From: Liolophura sinensis
Lineage: Eukaryota > Mollusca > Polyplacophora > Chitonida > Chitonidae
Reading direction: 5' to 3'
NCBI RefSeq assembly: GCF_032854445.1
Contig: NC_088295.1
Location: forward strand, 64,463,249 to 64,527,248
Length of the DNA: 64,000 nucleotides
Shown here: positions 49,655 to 60,980 of the stretch, one piece after another
Position numbering within the stretch: position 1 is the stretch's first letter
How the letters are laid out: each line of letters opens with the position of its first letter
The notes under the pieces: model-generated
The model's input: the letters and a program-made list of their open reading frames with translations, nothing else
Told to the model about the DNA's origin: nothing
The model's database searches: none
Translations under genes and position numbers: made by a program

Positions 49655-50055
49655 AGCTGACATTAGTGATGGTGTTACTGTCTTAGTGCATGGATCCATT
49701 TGTGTTGACTAAGTTACTGCATAGGAATCAATGTCTTCATGGATTCTAGCTCTTCTGTTGAGTCATTTACTACAGATGTGGCCATGTCTTGATGAATTCT
49801 CCAGTGTACACTCAATTAATTAAGATACTAGAAGTGTTTAATGTCTTCAGAAATCCCCTTGTGCTGACTACATTATTACAAATGCCAAAGTCTTCATTCA
49901 TACACTCTTGACTCAGTTGTTAGAAGTGGTAATCTCTTCATGGATCCTAGCTCTCATGTTGACTCATTCCCTTACTAGAATTGTAAATGTCTTGATGTAA
50001 ATGTATTATTTTATTGAGTCAGTTGCTACACGAGTCCATGTATTCATGGTTTATT
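49655..50055. repeat. decayed minisatellite, unit about 44-55 bp
   Basis: A degenerate motif of the form TTGACTCATT...ATGTCTTCATGGATCCTAGC recurs with starts near 49656, 49705, 49758, 49811, 49864, 49908, 49959 and 50014. The first intervals are almost exactly 53 bp, then indels intervene. Units have diverged heavily but keep phase, so this is an old array. Confidence 0.75.
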
Positions 50056-50318
50056 TTGTGTTAAATGACCCAATTACCAGATTCCAAGTTTCACAAAGAT
50101 GTTGTACATATATGATAATCGCACATGTAGGACAACAGTGCAGTAAGAGTGATGAACAAAATATCGCACAACAAATGTATGATAAAAAAATGTTGTACGC
50201 CGCTTTGTGAAAATGGACCCTGATCTCTTACATTTATTTATTTATTTACTTGAACAGTAATACCATAGTGGATATTTCAAGTATTTGTAAGTGCTGACTT
50301 AAGTTCTTTTTACTAGTA
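50056..50318. other. spacer between two tandem arrays
   Basis: Contains a short ATTTATTTATTTA run near 50232. Nothing else is recognised. Confidence 0.4.
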
Positions 50319-50504
50319 TGTTAGATATATTTTACTTTATGTTAAATATATTTCACTACTATATTAAGTATATTTTACCTGAATATTAAATATATTTTAC
50401 TTGTATATTAAGTATATTTTACTCCTATATTAAATATATTTTACTATTACATTAAATATACTCTACCTGTATATTAAATACATTTTACTTGAATATTAAA
50501 TATT
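50319..50504. repeat. 22-bp tandem array
   Basis: Eight consecutive units of exactly 22 bp plus a partial ninth, with consensus ATTAAATATATTTTACTTGT plus AT. Substitutions are common at the CTTG position but there is no length change. A TTAAATATTATTAAAT stretch follows. Confidence 0.93.
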
Positions 50505-51010
50505 ATTAAATACAACTGAAAATCAAGGGACTACAATGGATACCAATGGAAGCATTTTAGACAAAATCAATACAAAAGAGTTCGCACATTTTATATGCAT
50601 AAAAAATATCTGCACTGAAAATGGTGTTATTTTATGTAAGATCTCCATTACACGAGGAAGCTAGCAAGAGTTATAATTGAACTCACACAAAACGGCATTA
50701 CACTTAAGAGTATACCACTAATACAACTGAGTCAGATTTATGGGTGAAGGAAATCACCACGTACTTGCATGTACCTCACAGATCTCCAGAATTGGAGGGA
50801 AAAAAGAAAAGCTATAACGGAGCCTGTGACCTCATGCACTAGGAGATTAGACATTGATATGATCTTGTCACTTGTGCCACAACCCAGCTGTCGATCGACC
50901 TGCTGAACGTGGGTGAGTGATGATACTGAATACTGTTATATAATATGCATGCACAAGTTCTCTTCTACAGTATACACATAATACATCATCTTCCTTTGAT
51001 CTAGATTACC
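50505..51010. other. gene-less stretch
   Basis: Unique sequence with nothing recognised. Confidence 0.5.
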
Positions 51011-51574
51011 TCATGTCTTATTGCTCAGATCTTGGCACAAGCACATGGCCAAATGGCAAGCTCTTCCACAAATAGGGGAATATTTTAATAACAAAATAAC
51101 CAATCTGGCCTTTGCTTTAGTTCCCCAAAATGACATCACTAGCTGGGACAGGTAATTAACATCATGAAATATACCCATACCTACATGTACAATTTGTATG
51201 TACAAGCATGTAATTGTAGCTACCACACAACCTAGGTGATTGGCAAAGTTTGTTTGTATATGTATATGAATGATATCAACAATAAAGTCATTAGTGGTTC
51301 GGCCAATGTGTTGTGTCCACAAAGTATTTTTTAATACAGTTTCTGCAGATATTTTAGTGAGGTGTGCTGTTTTACAGGACATTGTTAATTTATCTAACAG
51401 GAAACAAAACCCTTCCCGATGAATTAACAAATAAGAGGACTTTATATAAACAGTGATAAGGGCTAGTCTTCTGAACATCCATCTTGTTATAAATGTACCT
51501 GTGTGACAGTTTCTTATAACGGCCATAAATAATGACCTTAGGTTTTTCTTATAAATAGATCTTTCGTAATTCAT
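51011..51574 (-). CDS. longest open frame in the window, unknown, possibly non-coding
   Basis: 187 codons with no domain I recognise. It contains one hydrophobic stretch that could be a membrane segment (around residues 114-136, including VVATITCLYIQIVHVG). The first ATG and two further codons lie in the tail of the adjacent SINE, and codons 4-6 overlap its target-site duplication. Without the insertion, a TAA directly precedes codon 4 and the first internal ATG would be residue 17. On base composition alone, a frame this long is unlikely but not excluded (very roughly 1 in 40 for the window). I see no splice context, promoter or homolog. Most likely a chance frame. Confidence 0.12.
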   Translation of the reverse strand: MNYERSIYKKNLRSLFMAVIRNCHTGTFITRWMFRRLALITVYIKSSYLLIHREGFCFLLDKLTMSCKTAHLTKISAETVLKNTLWTQHIGRTTNDFIVDIIHIHIQTNFANHLGCVVATITCLYIQIVHVGMGIFHDVNYLSQLVMSFWGTKAKARLVILLLKYSPICGRACHLAMCLCQDLSNKT

Positions 51575-51731
51575 TCTATTTATTTGATTGGTGTTTTATG
51601 TCGTACTCAAGAATATTTCACTTATACGATGACTTCAAGCATTATGGTGGGAGGAAAAATCCACCACCATCCGCAGGTTGCTCACAGACTTATCCACCTA
51701 TGGCCGGAGAGGGAGCCAGCATGGATCTTTC
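51558..51731 (-). mobile_element. SINE group I, 5'-truncated, with 8-bp target-site duplication
   Basis: The body (51566-51723) carries TTATTTGATTGGTGTTTTAT, GTACTCAAGAATATTTCACT, GTGGGAGG and CCATCCGCAGGTTGCTCACA, and ends at GGGAGCCAGCATG, short of the tRNA-like head. GATCTTTC flanks it at 51558-51565 and 51724-51731. A small internal deletion removes the CAGGCAGAGCCC region present in other copies. Confidence 0.88.
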
Positions 51732-52059
51732 TTAAGGAATTACTTATATTGTCAGTGTCATATTACAAACGTATGAAGGGTACCGCTTTTAATGCTGCTC
51801 CAACGAGCACATCTTTAGTGGTCAAATCCAGAGCTAATCAAATGGATGTAGGCTAGCTATTCAGCGGAGCTGGTCACATGCACATGTCCACACATAGCTG
51901 TTACAGAGACACAAGCACTGTGATCTCAACAGCCAGAACATCCCACATGTAAATGTACATACACTTTATTTCAATCTTTGTCAGGCCACAGACTCGATAC
52001 ACACAGTGACTGGAGGACACTGATCATGTAGGTATATCTACAGATTGTTTATGGGATGG
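51732..52059. other. gene-less stretch
   Basis: Unique sequence with nothing recognised. Confidence 0.45.
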
Positions 52060-52520
52060 AGATTAATCGCATGGTCAGGCTTTTCTCGCTGGTGTCTCTC
52101 GGTCCCTCACAGGAGGATCATGCCTGGATTGACCCAGGGGTGATTTCTCTTGGAAACACTTTCATTGCTGGGTTCTGTTTGGAAGCAGTTGTTGTGAAAT
52201 CTAATTTGTTCCCAATGGCGGAGAAATAAATGACCAGCCGACTGATGGCACCTCCTATATATTCTCAATCTGACACAATACTTGCCCGCGGTCTGCGGCC
52301 ACTTAATTGGATTTTGGTGTGCCAAGATACATGTTCACCATACTGAATGGCTGTTGGTGGAATTTCTAGCCTGCTAAAGGGCCGCATCTGCTTTGTACAA
52401 CAGGGGGGATAATCCAGGTCAACTCTGCGCCTTACTCTTGACATGGTAAGACCACACGTACAACAATTGCATTGCCTACTTTCAACCAGCTTAGGCAAAG
52501 CTTCTACAAGAAGCCACATC
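52060..52520. promoter_or_regulatory. candidate conserved non-coding element
   Basis: A G+C-richer block with CCGCGGTCTGCGG near 52286, an NK-type homeodomain core CTTAATTGG near 52302 and a Sox-like ACAACAATTG near 52460. Two overlapping minus-strand frames (72 and 84 codons) are open but unrecognised. This is more complex sequence than its flanks, and a regulatory role is inferred. Confidence 0.25.
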
Positions 52521-53477
52521 TTTGCGTATTACACAGAAAATATACAAAAGTCGCAACCATGTGCTGTGCTTGCACATGTAAAAAACACCTGAGTTACTAT
52601 TAAATATCAAGATGGATGAACATCTGAGTTAATTAACAAAGATAAGCCAAAGTGTGTAAACATTTCATCCTACAAAAAATATGCACGTAAAGATTTGGAC
52701 ATTTGCTGTCTTTTCAACACTCCAAAATATACAAAAAATAAATAACAGGAAAATATTATGAAGGATTTTTTTGACATCCCTAAAAGAAAACACTCACAAA
52801 AGATATTATCAACAGAATGGATAAATACCTGGCAAAATCAGCAAATTCTTTTTCCTCCATTCTGTAAAGCTGATCAAATCAAAGGCTCACTTTGAAATAT
52901 TGGGGTATTAGATACAGTCGCCTACAGCTTTAATTGTGTCTACAGTTGGAACAGTGAAGAATATCAGACAATTAGGGCAGTGCGAAGCCCGTGACTAAAG
53001 TGAACATGGAGCATCTCATTTGAGAGGAGGGAGATTTTTCCACCTTTCACTGGCTGAGGTAACATTTCCAAACAACAATTGACAAAATGATGACCATGGG
53101 TAAATGCGCCACCAGAGGATATTGTCCACCGGGATAGAATTTCCTTCTTTCCGCCATATTCCTTGATTTCTCCCTTAATTTGCATACATGCTAGTGCTCA
53201 GTGCTGCAAGTGCTAAGGAATGTTGCCTAGAGTCTACTTCTTGTTCGAATTACATAACCAAAGCAAAATTGCTCAAGATGCTGAAGGTTTATGTTTACTA
53301 AAACCTTATTCATGTCATAGCTACATGTAGGTATAATAAGATACACAGAATCACACACACATAAACATAACCCATAAATGAACTATAGGTAGCTCAAGTG
53401 TAACTTACTGTTAGACATATCCTTTCTCCATCTCAATGAGGCAGATCTAAGCCAAATGAAGGAGACACTTTGATGCT
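52521..53477. other. gene-less stretch with a possible second element at 52950-53200
   Basis: The subregion 52950-53200 is less A+T-rich. It contains AACAACAATTGACA near 53072 (Sox-like) and TAATTTGCATAC near 53176 (octamer-like), which would suit an enhancer. The rest is ordinary A+T-rich DNA. Confidence 0.35.
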
Positions 53478-53717
53478 TTGATGCTGAAATTTGTTTATTT
53501 ATTTATTTATTTATTTGATAGGTGATGTTGAACGCTGTACACGTGAATTTTTCACACACAGAACACTGGTCACTTTTATCATTGTGGGGGCCAGACCAAA
53601 ATGTGCCAAGTAAACTACTGGCCTTCAAAAGTGCATGACAACTCCTGACCTAAACCCAAAGTAGGAAAGTTGGATTCCAAACCTCACTGGTCAAGACCAT
53701 GACAGTTGATGCTGAAA
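53478..53717 (-). mobile_element. diverged SINE related to group I, with 12-bp target-site duplication
   Basis: The body (53490-53705, 216 bp) has a TTTATTTATT tail and TTGATAGGTGATGTTGAACG, GTACACGTGAATTTTTCAC at the 3' end, a diverged form of the group I 3' region. The tRNA-like half differs from group I; on the minus strand GAGGTTTGGAATCCAAC contains a B-box-like motif. TTGATGCTGAAA is perfectly duplicated at 53478-53489 and 53706-53717. Confidence 0.85.
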
Positions 53718-56700
53718 GACGTCTGATCTACAATGTAACTATCTGTAGTGTCATAACTGTTACAGAAACTAACATAAAGGCAGACAGTTTGCAGCAGTTT
53801 TGTTCAATATGCTAGCCAAGTAGGCTACTGCACAATTATCTGGAGACTATGCAGTAAATTAAAAGATGGTGGACGCAGTCGTTAACATTATAAATCAATT
53901 CCAAAGAACTGTCACATATGTAATGTTACAAATTTTAAATGGCTCTGGATCAAATTGAGATAAGGTTTCATAATCTTTCTCAAACACCTGTGACTCTGCC
54001 AAGCACCATATGTGCAGAGGGGCATGATTGAGTAGAAGTAACTTTACTAAAGCTATAACCTGCCACAGGAGACATGAACAAATGAAGAACCAACCACTCA
54101 TTTATCTTGATCATTTATTGAAACTCATTTATCAGTAACAATATCACCTCAGACTTTCAGATACACTTTCAGCTTTACAGAAAGCTACTACAGCTTTCTC
54201 CATTCCTGATGTAACCTCACCGATAAAACATATCATACACCTGTCCTATCCCCATTTGACCGCTACCTATGTGAATTTATCAGCTGGTTGTATTACCCAT
54301 TTTATCATGCTGCTATTCCGAAGATGCCATACTTCACAGACAGCCAGAGGGGAAGTGCCCTTCTTGCCTAGCACCCGTCTGTTGATCAGACTGAACTCGT
54401 TGGCTCCAGCTGTGGGTTCCCCGGTAAGCTTGTTACACCGCTGAGCTAAGAGTTAGCCACCTGTCCTGTCTGAGACTACAGCGCATTACCATAGACTTCC
54501 TGTGGTCTCAGGACTGGCTGCGCACCCATCTATGCACCGCTAACAGACACACTTCACACTGCAACACTGCATATTAATTATACATATATTGTCTTAGAGG
54601 AGAGACAGCTCTTACTCCTGAGAGAACCCACATGGGATCCTCCACAAAGCGTTGTCTGCAAAGCGCACTTGCCACAGCAGGACGAGACGTGGTATTTAAT
54701 GCTTAGGTACAGGCAGGCTTTCAGGATAACTGTCTATCCCTGTTTTATTAACGGACAATCCTCTTATCGTACTTACTAAAGTGGGATAAAACAAAATTCA
54801 GCACTCTCTATACATCTATATGAGAGAGATGACTCCTCTCACAGTCTGGATCAGGTCATGGTCACTGAGCCTAACCTGATCTCATGTCACATAATTAGCT
54901 TGATCAGGGTTGAACGCAACACTGAAGAATATTTGAATTGACACTGGGTGTTAGTCAGGTTTATTATCAGAAGAAATAGGGGTATAAATAAAAAATTTAA
55001 GACAAAACACTGCACTTGATCTTAACTTTCAAAATTGTACTATTCCGCCTGGTTCTGCCAGTTCTATTCTCAAAACATGTTTTACGGCTTTGTTTTTAAC
55101 CTGGAAAAATGTGAGTTTCAGCATCAGAAGTCATATTTTCATACTGATGACCTTTATGTGACTCTAAAAATGCATTTTTTGTGGCTCAGTTGAAGTCAAA
55201 AGCTTTGGCCAATCTGACCCAGCCTGCAGTCTTTTAGTCAAATGCTGAAGTTACCAGCTTTTGATTTTAGTACATTAGTCCTACCCATCTGACTTACCCA
55301 CAGCCTTAGAGAGTTTAGATCAATCTATGATAACCCACTCATCCTTATACTGGTTCCATAACTTACACAAACTTGGAATTTCATAATATTTACATCACTA
55401 TCCTTATTTAAGTATTTTGATCCAGACTTTGTCTTCTTTTTTCTTTAACTACTGCCTAAAACTGGGCATTGGTTCATGGCTAACAAACCAGATGCTTCAA
55501 GTTCTCTGACAGAGCTCAAACAGAACATTGATAATACTATCAGCATAACGTACTGTATATACACAATCATATGTATCCTATGAGCAATGTGTACTTGTAA
55601 ACAGTTTAAAAATAATAATCATACCATGGTCAGTAAATCCAGTGAGTAGTAGAAAGTAGAAAATGCTGCAGTGCCAAAAACCAGGCCAACTCAAGGCCAT
55701 GATCAGGTCAAACCAAGATCACAAGGTCGTTCAATTCAAGGTCATCAGGAATTCAGGAGTTTCAGTAGGTTGGGCTTCTCTTATCCATCAAGACGACCAG
55801 TCAAGTACCAGATGTAGTTTATGATGGATTAATCTATCTATTGATTTCTCATCACCTTCCATTTTTCCATCCTTGGGTATGGGGCTCTTGAGGATTATTA
55901 TGAGAACAGACCTCCTACCTGCCACTGGTGTGCCCAAAGTTGACAGGAAGAGGTTCTCAGTATAATAGCCCAAGGGAAATATGGCTCAAAATGGCAAAAT
56001 CATATTATTTCGACAAACTCTTGAAGCAAGAAACAGCTTATCTCTCACTCTTTTTACCACATCACCAAACATTTTTACCCATATTTAAAATTTTACATTT
56101 TTTTTCTTCTCTTTTTTTTCTTTACATTACATTTCACTGTTTTTGAAGACAAACAATGTAACAAAGCACACATGCTTGATGAAATCTCAGCCATGTACAT
56201 ACTGAAAGCAAAACTAAATTTTGCCATGAAACCATGGCGATCTTTACAATTTGTCCCGATTACAGCAAACCTCACCTGGCGGGGCTGAGCCCTGATCAAG
56301 AGCTCTATTGTGTGGTCACATTTAATTAGACCACAGAACGAGCCGGGGACATTTCAATTTTACACCCAACATCACATCCCTTTTACTTTGCCTTGGTCCA
56401 AACTATGCTGAAAATGTGCATTCTTCTGGTCCTTTGAAGGCCACTTTACCCTGAGTTGCTCACGGCAAAATTCATTCACTCATCTCCTTTTTCCCTCCTC
56501 CTTCTCCAGAAGCACGACATTGACCTTTGGAATTAAAGCTGAGCTAGTGTAATGGAGGCTTCAGCTATAACCTGCAGGTTCAATTTTTACATCACATCAT
56601 ATAATTTGGCCACAGGCTAATTCTGTAGGACTTTAATGGCCAGATATGGGCCTACAGAGTTTGTCTTCATCTTGGTCAAGATACCAATCCAGCCGTTCAG

Positions 56701-58152
56701 ATGATATTTTCTAGTTCCCCTCTCTCTCTCTCACTTTAACTCTCAACTGCCCTGAATGGCCTGTGGGTCGGGGTGTGGACAACCATGTTTAAACATCTAC
56801 AAGATTATCAGCTGGAAACTTTGCTCATGAAGCAGAAAATGTGCAGATTCCATTCATCAAATTGATCAGTGAGCAGCATAAAGATGAACAAAGCGGAATT
56901 TCACAAAGAATTAGAAGTGCAATGAGGCGATACATTTCTGCCATAATAATGTACAATTCATGGCTGAATCTTCAGTCTGTACATGTCTTTGTTCAACAAT
57001 TAAATCTGCAAGGAAGAAATATTCATTCAGCTTACTCAAAGTACCTAACTATGATATTTTAACAATTTTATGCACTACATGTAACTGTGTGGGTTAGATC
57101 TATGTGCTACTGGCACATGTATATGATTATGAAACAAAAAACGTTTTACGTTGTCTCATGCAGGCAATAGCCAAGTAATCAAAGCCAAACGTAATGTACA
57201 CATACTAATTCTATCTTATAAAATTCTTTTTTGCAACATCTACCTGTATTATGACTCACTGATTATTATCTAAACGTTCTTTCCCTGTGCAAGGAAATTC
57301 CTTTTAGTTTGACACTGACCCAAATAATAACTGCATAAAAGCTTGAAAACTATAAAGATGATCATCCTTTCTTTACCTCCAAGATCATAAACAAATATAC
57401 CTCCTGTTATTCAGATAATAGCAATTTTGCAAATTTTTGTGAAGGTTTACTTTGTAAAGGCCATAATCTGTGAACTTTCAACCAAACTTGAATGTGTACA
57501 TGAACAATATCGAATTTAAGTGGACTACAGTCACATCTGACAAATTGATACCACAACTCAAATCACATCCAACTGAACAAAGTTTAATGGTACTGACTAC
57601 CAATAAAACTGATCACCATTACTAAAAATGCTTGCCTGACTCAACGTTGTAAATCCCTGAAAACTCTTGAGAAAGCAGACGCTAAAACTTGTTTGAGATT
57701 CCCACGGAGATTTATTGCCTTTTCATGGAGCCTTATAGGTCATTTTATGAAGTCATTTGACTGAAGGACAAGAAAGCCCTCACCAGGAGGCCACTTCCAA
57801 CTTACCGATAATGGTGCTTAGTCCTAAAAACATCAGCGCTTATCAACTGAAGTACCTATAAAATTTTGCACATGAATGATGGGGTCACAGCTATACTGTC
57901 CAGGTTCCTTTGGTTCAGTACAGCAAACTTATTGCAGCACGAATGCCATTATAATGTTTTCAGTCATGAAGAGAATATTTTATCACTTAACTTTAATGAA
58001 CAGCTTGCATAACAATCAACATAAGCTCTCAATTATCCCAATGTATAAAATTTCACATAATATTTGTTTAATGATACTTTTGCATGAAAATCATTGTGGA
58101 ATTTTGCTTAAGACATAAAATCCATATCAAGCTTTCTCAGTACATTTATTTT
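53718..58152. other. gene-less stretch
   Basis: Unique sequence. A segment near 55015-55200 (CAGCATCAGAAGTCATATTT and GATGACCTTTATGTGA) faintly resembles the interior of the MITE-like family but lacks clear termini. There is a short CT run near 56720 and pyrimidine-rich runs near 56100. No gene is seen. Confidence 0.45.
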
Positions 58153-58532
58153 TCTATATGTGCTAATGGCCCGGATAGCACAGTAGACGGTAGAGCGTCC
58201 GCTTCAGGAGCGGTAGATCCAGGATCAATCCTGGGTTGAGTCACACGCAAGACTTTAAAGGAGAAAGTTGTAACTTTCTCGCTTTGGCATTCAGCATGAA
58301 GGGGATAGTGCAATGACTGGTTGACCGGTATCAGTATAATGGCTCGGGCGGGGCAGCTAACTTGCCTTCGGTAGGTCGTCTCAGTGAAGCAGCACCAGAT
58401 AAAAGAGCGATGGAAATCTGTCCTGCAACAAGGAGGCATATTACATATACCCTAAGGATTCCTTCGTCATCATATGACTGAAAAATTGTTGAGTATGTTA
58501 AACCTCAAGCACTCACTCACTCTATATGTGCT
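58153..58532 (+). mobile_element. SINE group III, full-length, with 12-bp target-site duplication
   Basis: The body is 58165-58520. The head is an almost intact tRNA-like sequence: A-box region TAGCACAGTAGACGGTAGAG, an anticodon-type arm CCGC-TTCAGGA-GCGG (anticodon position CAG), and a T-type arm CCAGG-ATCAAT-CCTGG holding the B box. Next come the core with CTTTCTCGCTTTGGCATTCA and GACTGGTTGACCGGTATCAG, and the CACTCACTCAC tail. TCTATATGTGCT is duplicated perfectly at 58153-58164 and 58521-58532. It looks like the youngest SINE in the window. A 97-codon antisense frame within it is spurious. Confidence 0.96.
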
Positions 58533-60395
58533 TAGGGTTATCATTTCAACACCAGTATATGCTGCTTTACTGGAATGCCATGCCAAAGACACCAGGTATG
58601 ATGTCCGAGCCAATAAAGGCATGCTACCATTGGATCAACCAGTACTTAGACTATATATAATGTCTTGTATTCTAATAATAGCATCAAGTGAAAGAGAACT
58701 AAGATCACAAATTTTCAAGAATTATAAGTATGACACGACTCGTACTTAAACCCCCATTTTCAACTGTGACAAGCAGCTGTATATGTCCTTCTGTCAGTGT
58801 GTTCGTTGGTAAGTAAAACCTTCGATGTCCACTTTTCAACATGGGGCACTGCCTTGTAATGCTGGACCTGAATGCAAGACGGCATTGACAATGCAGGATG
58901 TTGTAGCTATAGGTAATTTGTTCTAGCCTGCTCATTTACACAACACAGCAGTTTAGGATGAACATTTCACTTTTTTTCAAACAAGCAACCTAAACTATAC
59001 AGTAAAAAATAGATACATGCAGTAGATACAGTAACACTGAAACTAGATATGGGAAAACATCTGGTTCAGATGCACTCTTATCATCACCAGATACATTAAC
59101 ATACAATGTCACTCTGGATTGGAAATTCCTACATGAAAACATTCATTACTGGAAGTTAAAAATCCTCTACACTGACATTATATTTTGTCGCATTATCTAT
59201 AATTCATGGTTCTATTTCGCATAGCCCCTCATGGCCGACAGCTGAGCCATACCAATTCAAATCCATTCCTCTGCTGCAACCAAATTGAGGACGAATTTCA
59301 ACAACCGTCGACCATACATCATAACGAGCAGGCTATTTGTATTATTTCGGAAGTGTGAATACGGTTATTAATTTTGGCCCAGCATGATTACTTAGCATCA
59401 ACAGAGTGTTAATGACCCGCTGGGAAATAATCTTGCCATCACGAATGAGGAAATCAAAATAATTCCACATTCATTGGAGGCGGAACAATCAGCTTTTCTC
59501 CGATACATGCGCAGAGGGTTGGTTTTGATAAAGCATAAGTCTGGGCATTTTGAGAGTCCTGTACAATTATATCCCTGTGTGAAACAAGGCAGACAAGCCT
59601 TGGAGGCAAGGAACTGCTAAAAATGGATGATTGTGCTCCAAGGCTATATATACATGAGGCAGGATAGCACTTAATTTGTATTGCCTGAGGCCGATATCCT
59701 GGCGGTCAATTTTGGTCTATCATTTTCTACAGCAAGCAGTAAAAATCTATATTAGTGATTCAGTTGTACGTCACAGTGCAGCGATGCAAAAAAAAAAAAA
59801 GAAAAAAAGAAAAAAAAAAACAGCTCAATTTTAGAAGTTTCAACATTTCATTATTAGGTATGTGAATACGGGCAAGCTTCACTGGTGACAGCCAAGTAGG
59901 GCCAGGGCACAGAAAATCCATCCTTATCAAATAAAGGAACTAAATAAAGACCATCATATGACCTGATGTCATAGCTCTCACTCAAGTCAAACACTTCAAG
60001 AAGACATCATAAGACTGAATATTTGCACTTGCCAAAGTTGGACTGATCCTTTGACAGGAAATGTGAACTGTTCATTCTTGGTAAGATCACACAGAAGTGA
60101 GGCTTGGACATGAACCTATTCATGAACTGGGTGGAATTCTTACAAACATGAGTTCTCCAAAGACTCTTCTTATAGGGCTTGCGAGTTTAGAATATATTGC
60201 TTCAAAATTGGTACCTATCTGTAATTTAAGCCACAGACAATAGATGTCAACAATAACTTGCACCCACATACAGAAATTTTCGTTCTTAAAAGAAGTAGCA
60301 ATGAACCGGCACTATCCAAATTTTCCTGTGTAAACTCACATGTATATGTACATCTACAATGAATAAAAAAATACAAACATATATAGGTACACTCT
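58533..60395. other. gene-less stretch with a CpG-richer block and an A-rich run
   Basis: About 59220-59720 holds roughly 14 CpGs and motifs such as GTTATTAATTTTGG and CATTCATTGGAGGCGGAAC, and may be a conserved non-coding element. An A-rich run interrupted by G lies at 59788-59820. No gene is seen. Confidence 0.4.
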
Positions 60396-60980
60396 GCGTT
60401 ATCACCCTCAGCAAAGGAATGTCAAAATGCTCTCCACATTTTCAGTATGTAAAATAGATCCTTAGCTAAAGAAGGTCATAATGTTGTTCACATTTTCAGG
60501 ATCTAATATAGATCCTCAGTAAAGGAAGTTTAAAATGTTCAGTTGTTCACCTTTTCAGTATCCAATATAGATCCTCTGAGAAAGAAGGTCAAAGTGGTGG
60601 AAGGTAGACTGAAATACTGTCCATACATTCAATTTCTGATAAAAAAAAAGGTAATATTGAGATTCATAGTAGTGATTATGTCATTGTAACAACACTTTTT
60701 TTTTTACATTCTCTGCACATGGCACAGTGAATTGGCTGTGACCATCAATAACGTTTCAATTTTCTGTCACTACCACAAATAATTCACAGGGTACCCCAAA
60801 ATGTTGCTAGCATTTTCCGTATCCTTTATGTGATTTCTTCTCGGGAAAGGTCAAAGTATTAATTGTTAACATTTTCAGTCTCCTCAAAATATTTCCTGTG
60901 GCTGGTAGCTCAATATAATGCCCATGCACATTTTCAGTATCCTCTAAAGAACCTCTGAAAAGGGTTATTACCTCACAATA
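60396..60980. repeat. decayed minisatellite, unit about 54-62 bp
   Basis: The motif CACATTTTCAGTATC with following ATATAGATCCTC and AAAGAAGGTCAAA recurs near 60435, 60489 and 60548, and again in worn form near 60810, 60869 and 60931. The middle (60600-60790) is too diverged to phase. The minus-strand frame at 60807-61055 partly overlaps the worn units and is probably incidental. Confidence 0.65.

Noticed and set aside
55015-55200. Possible fifth copy of the MITE-like family
   Set aside because: Only short interior similarity (ATCAGAAGTCATATTTT and GACCTTTATGTGA) and no inverted termini.
58146-58439. 97-codon minus-strand frame
   Set aside because: Antisense to the full-length group III SINE; tRNA-like heads often lack stops by chance.
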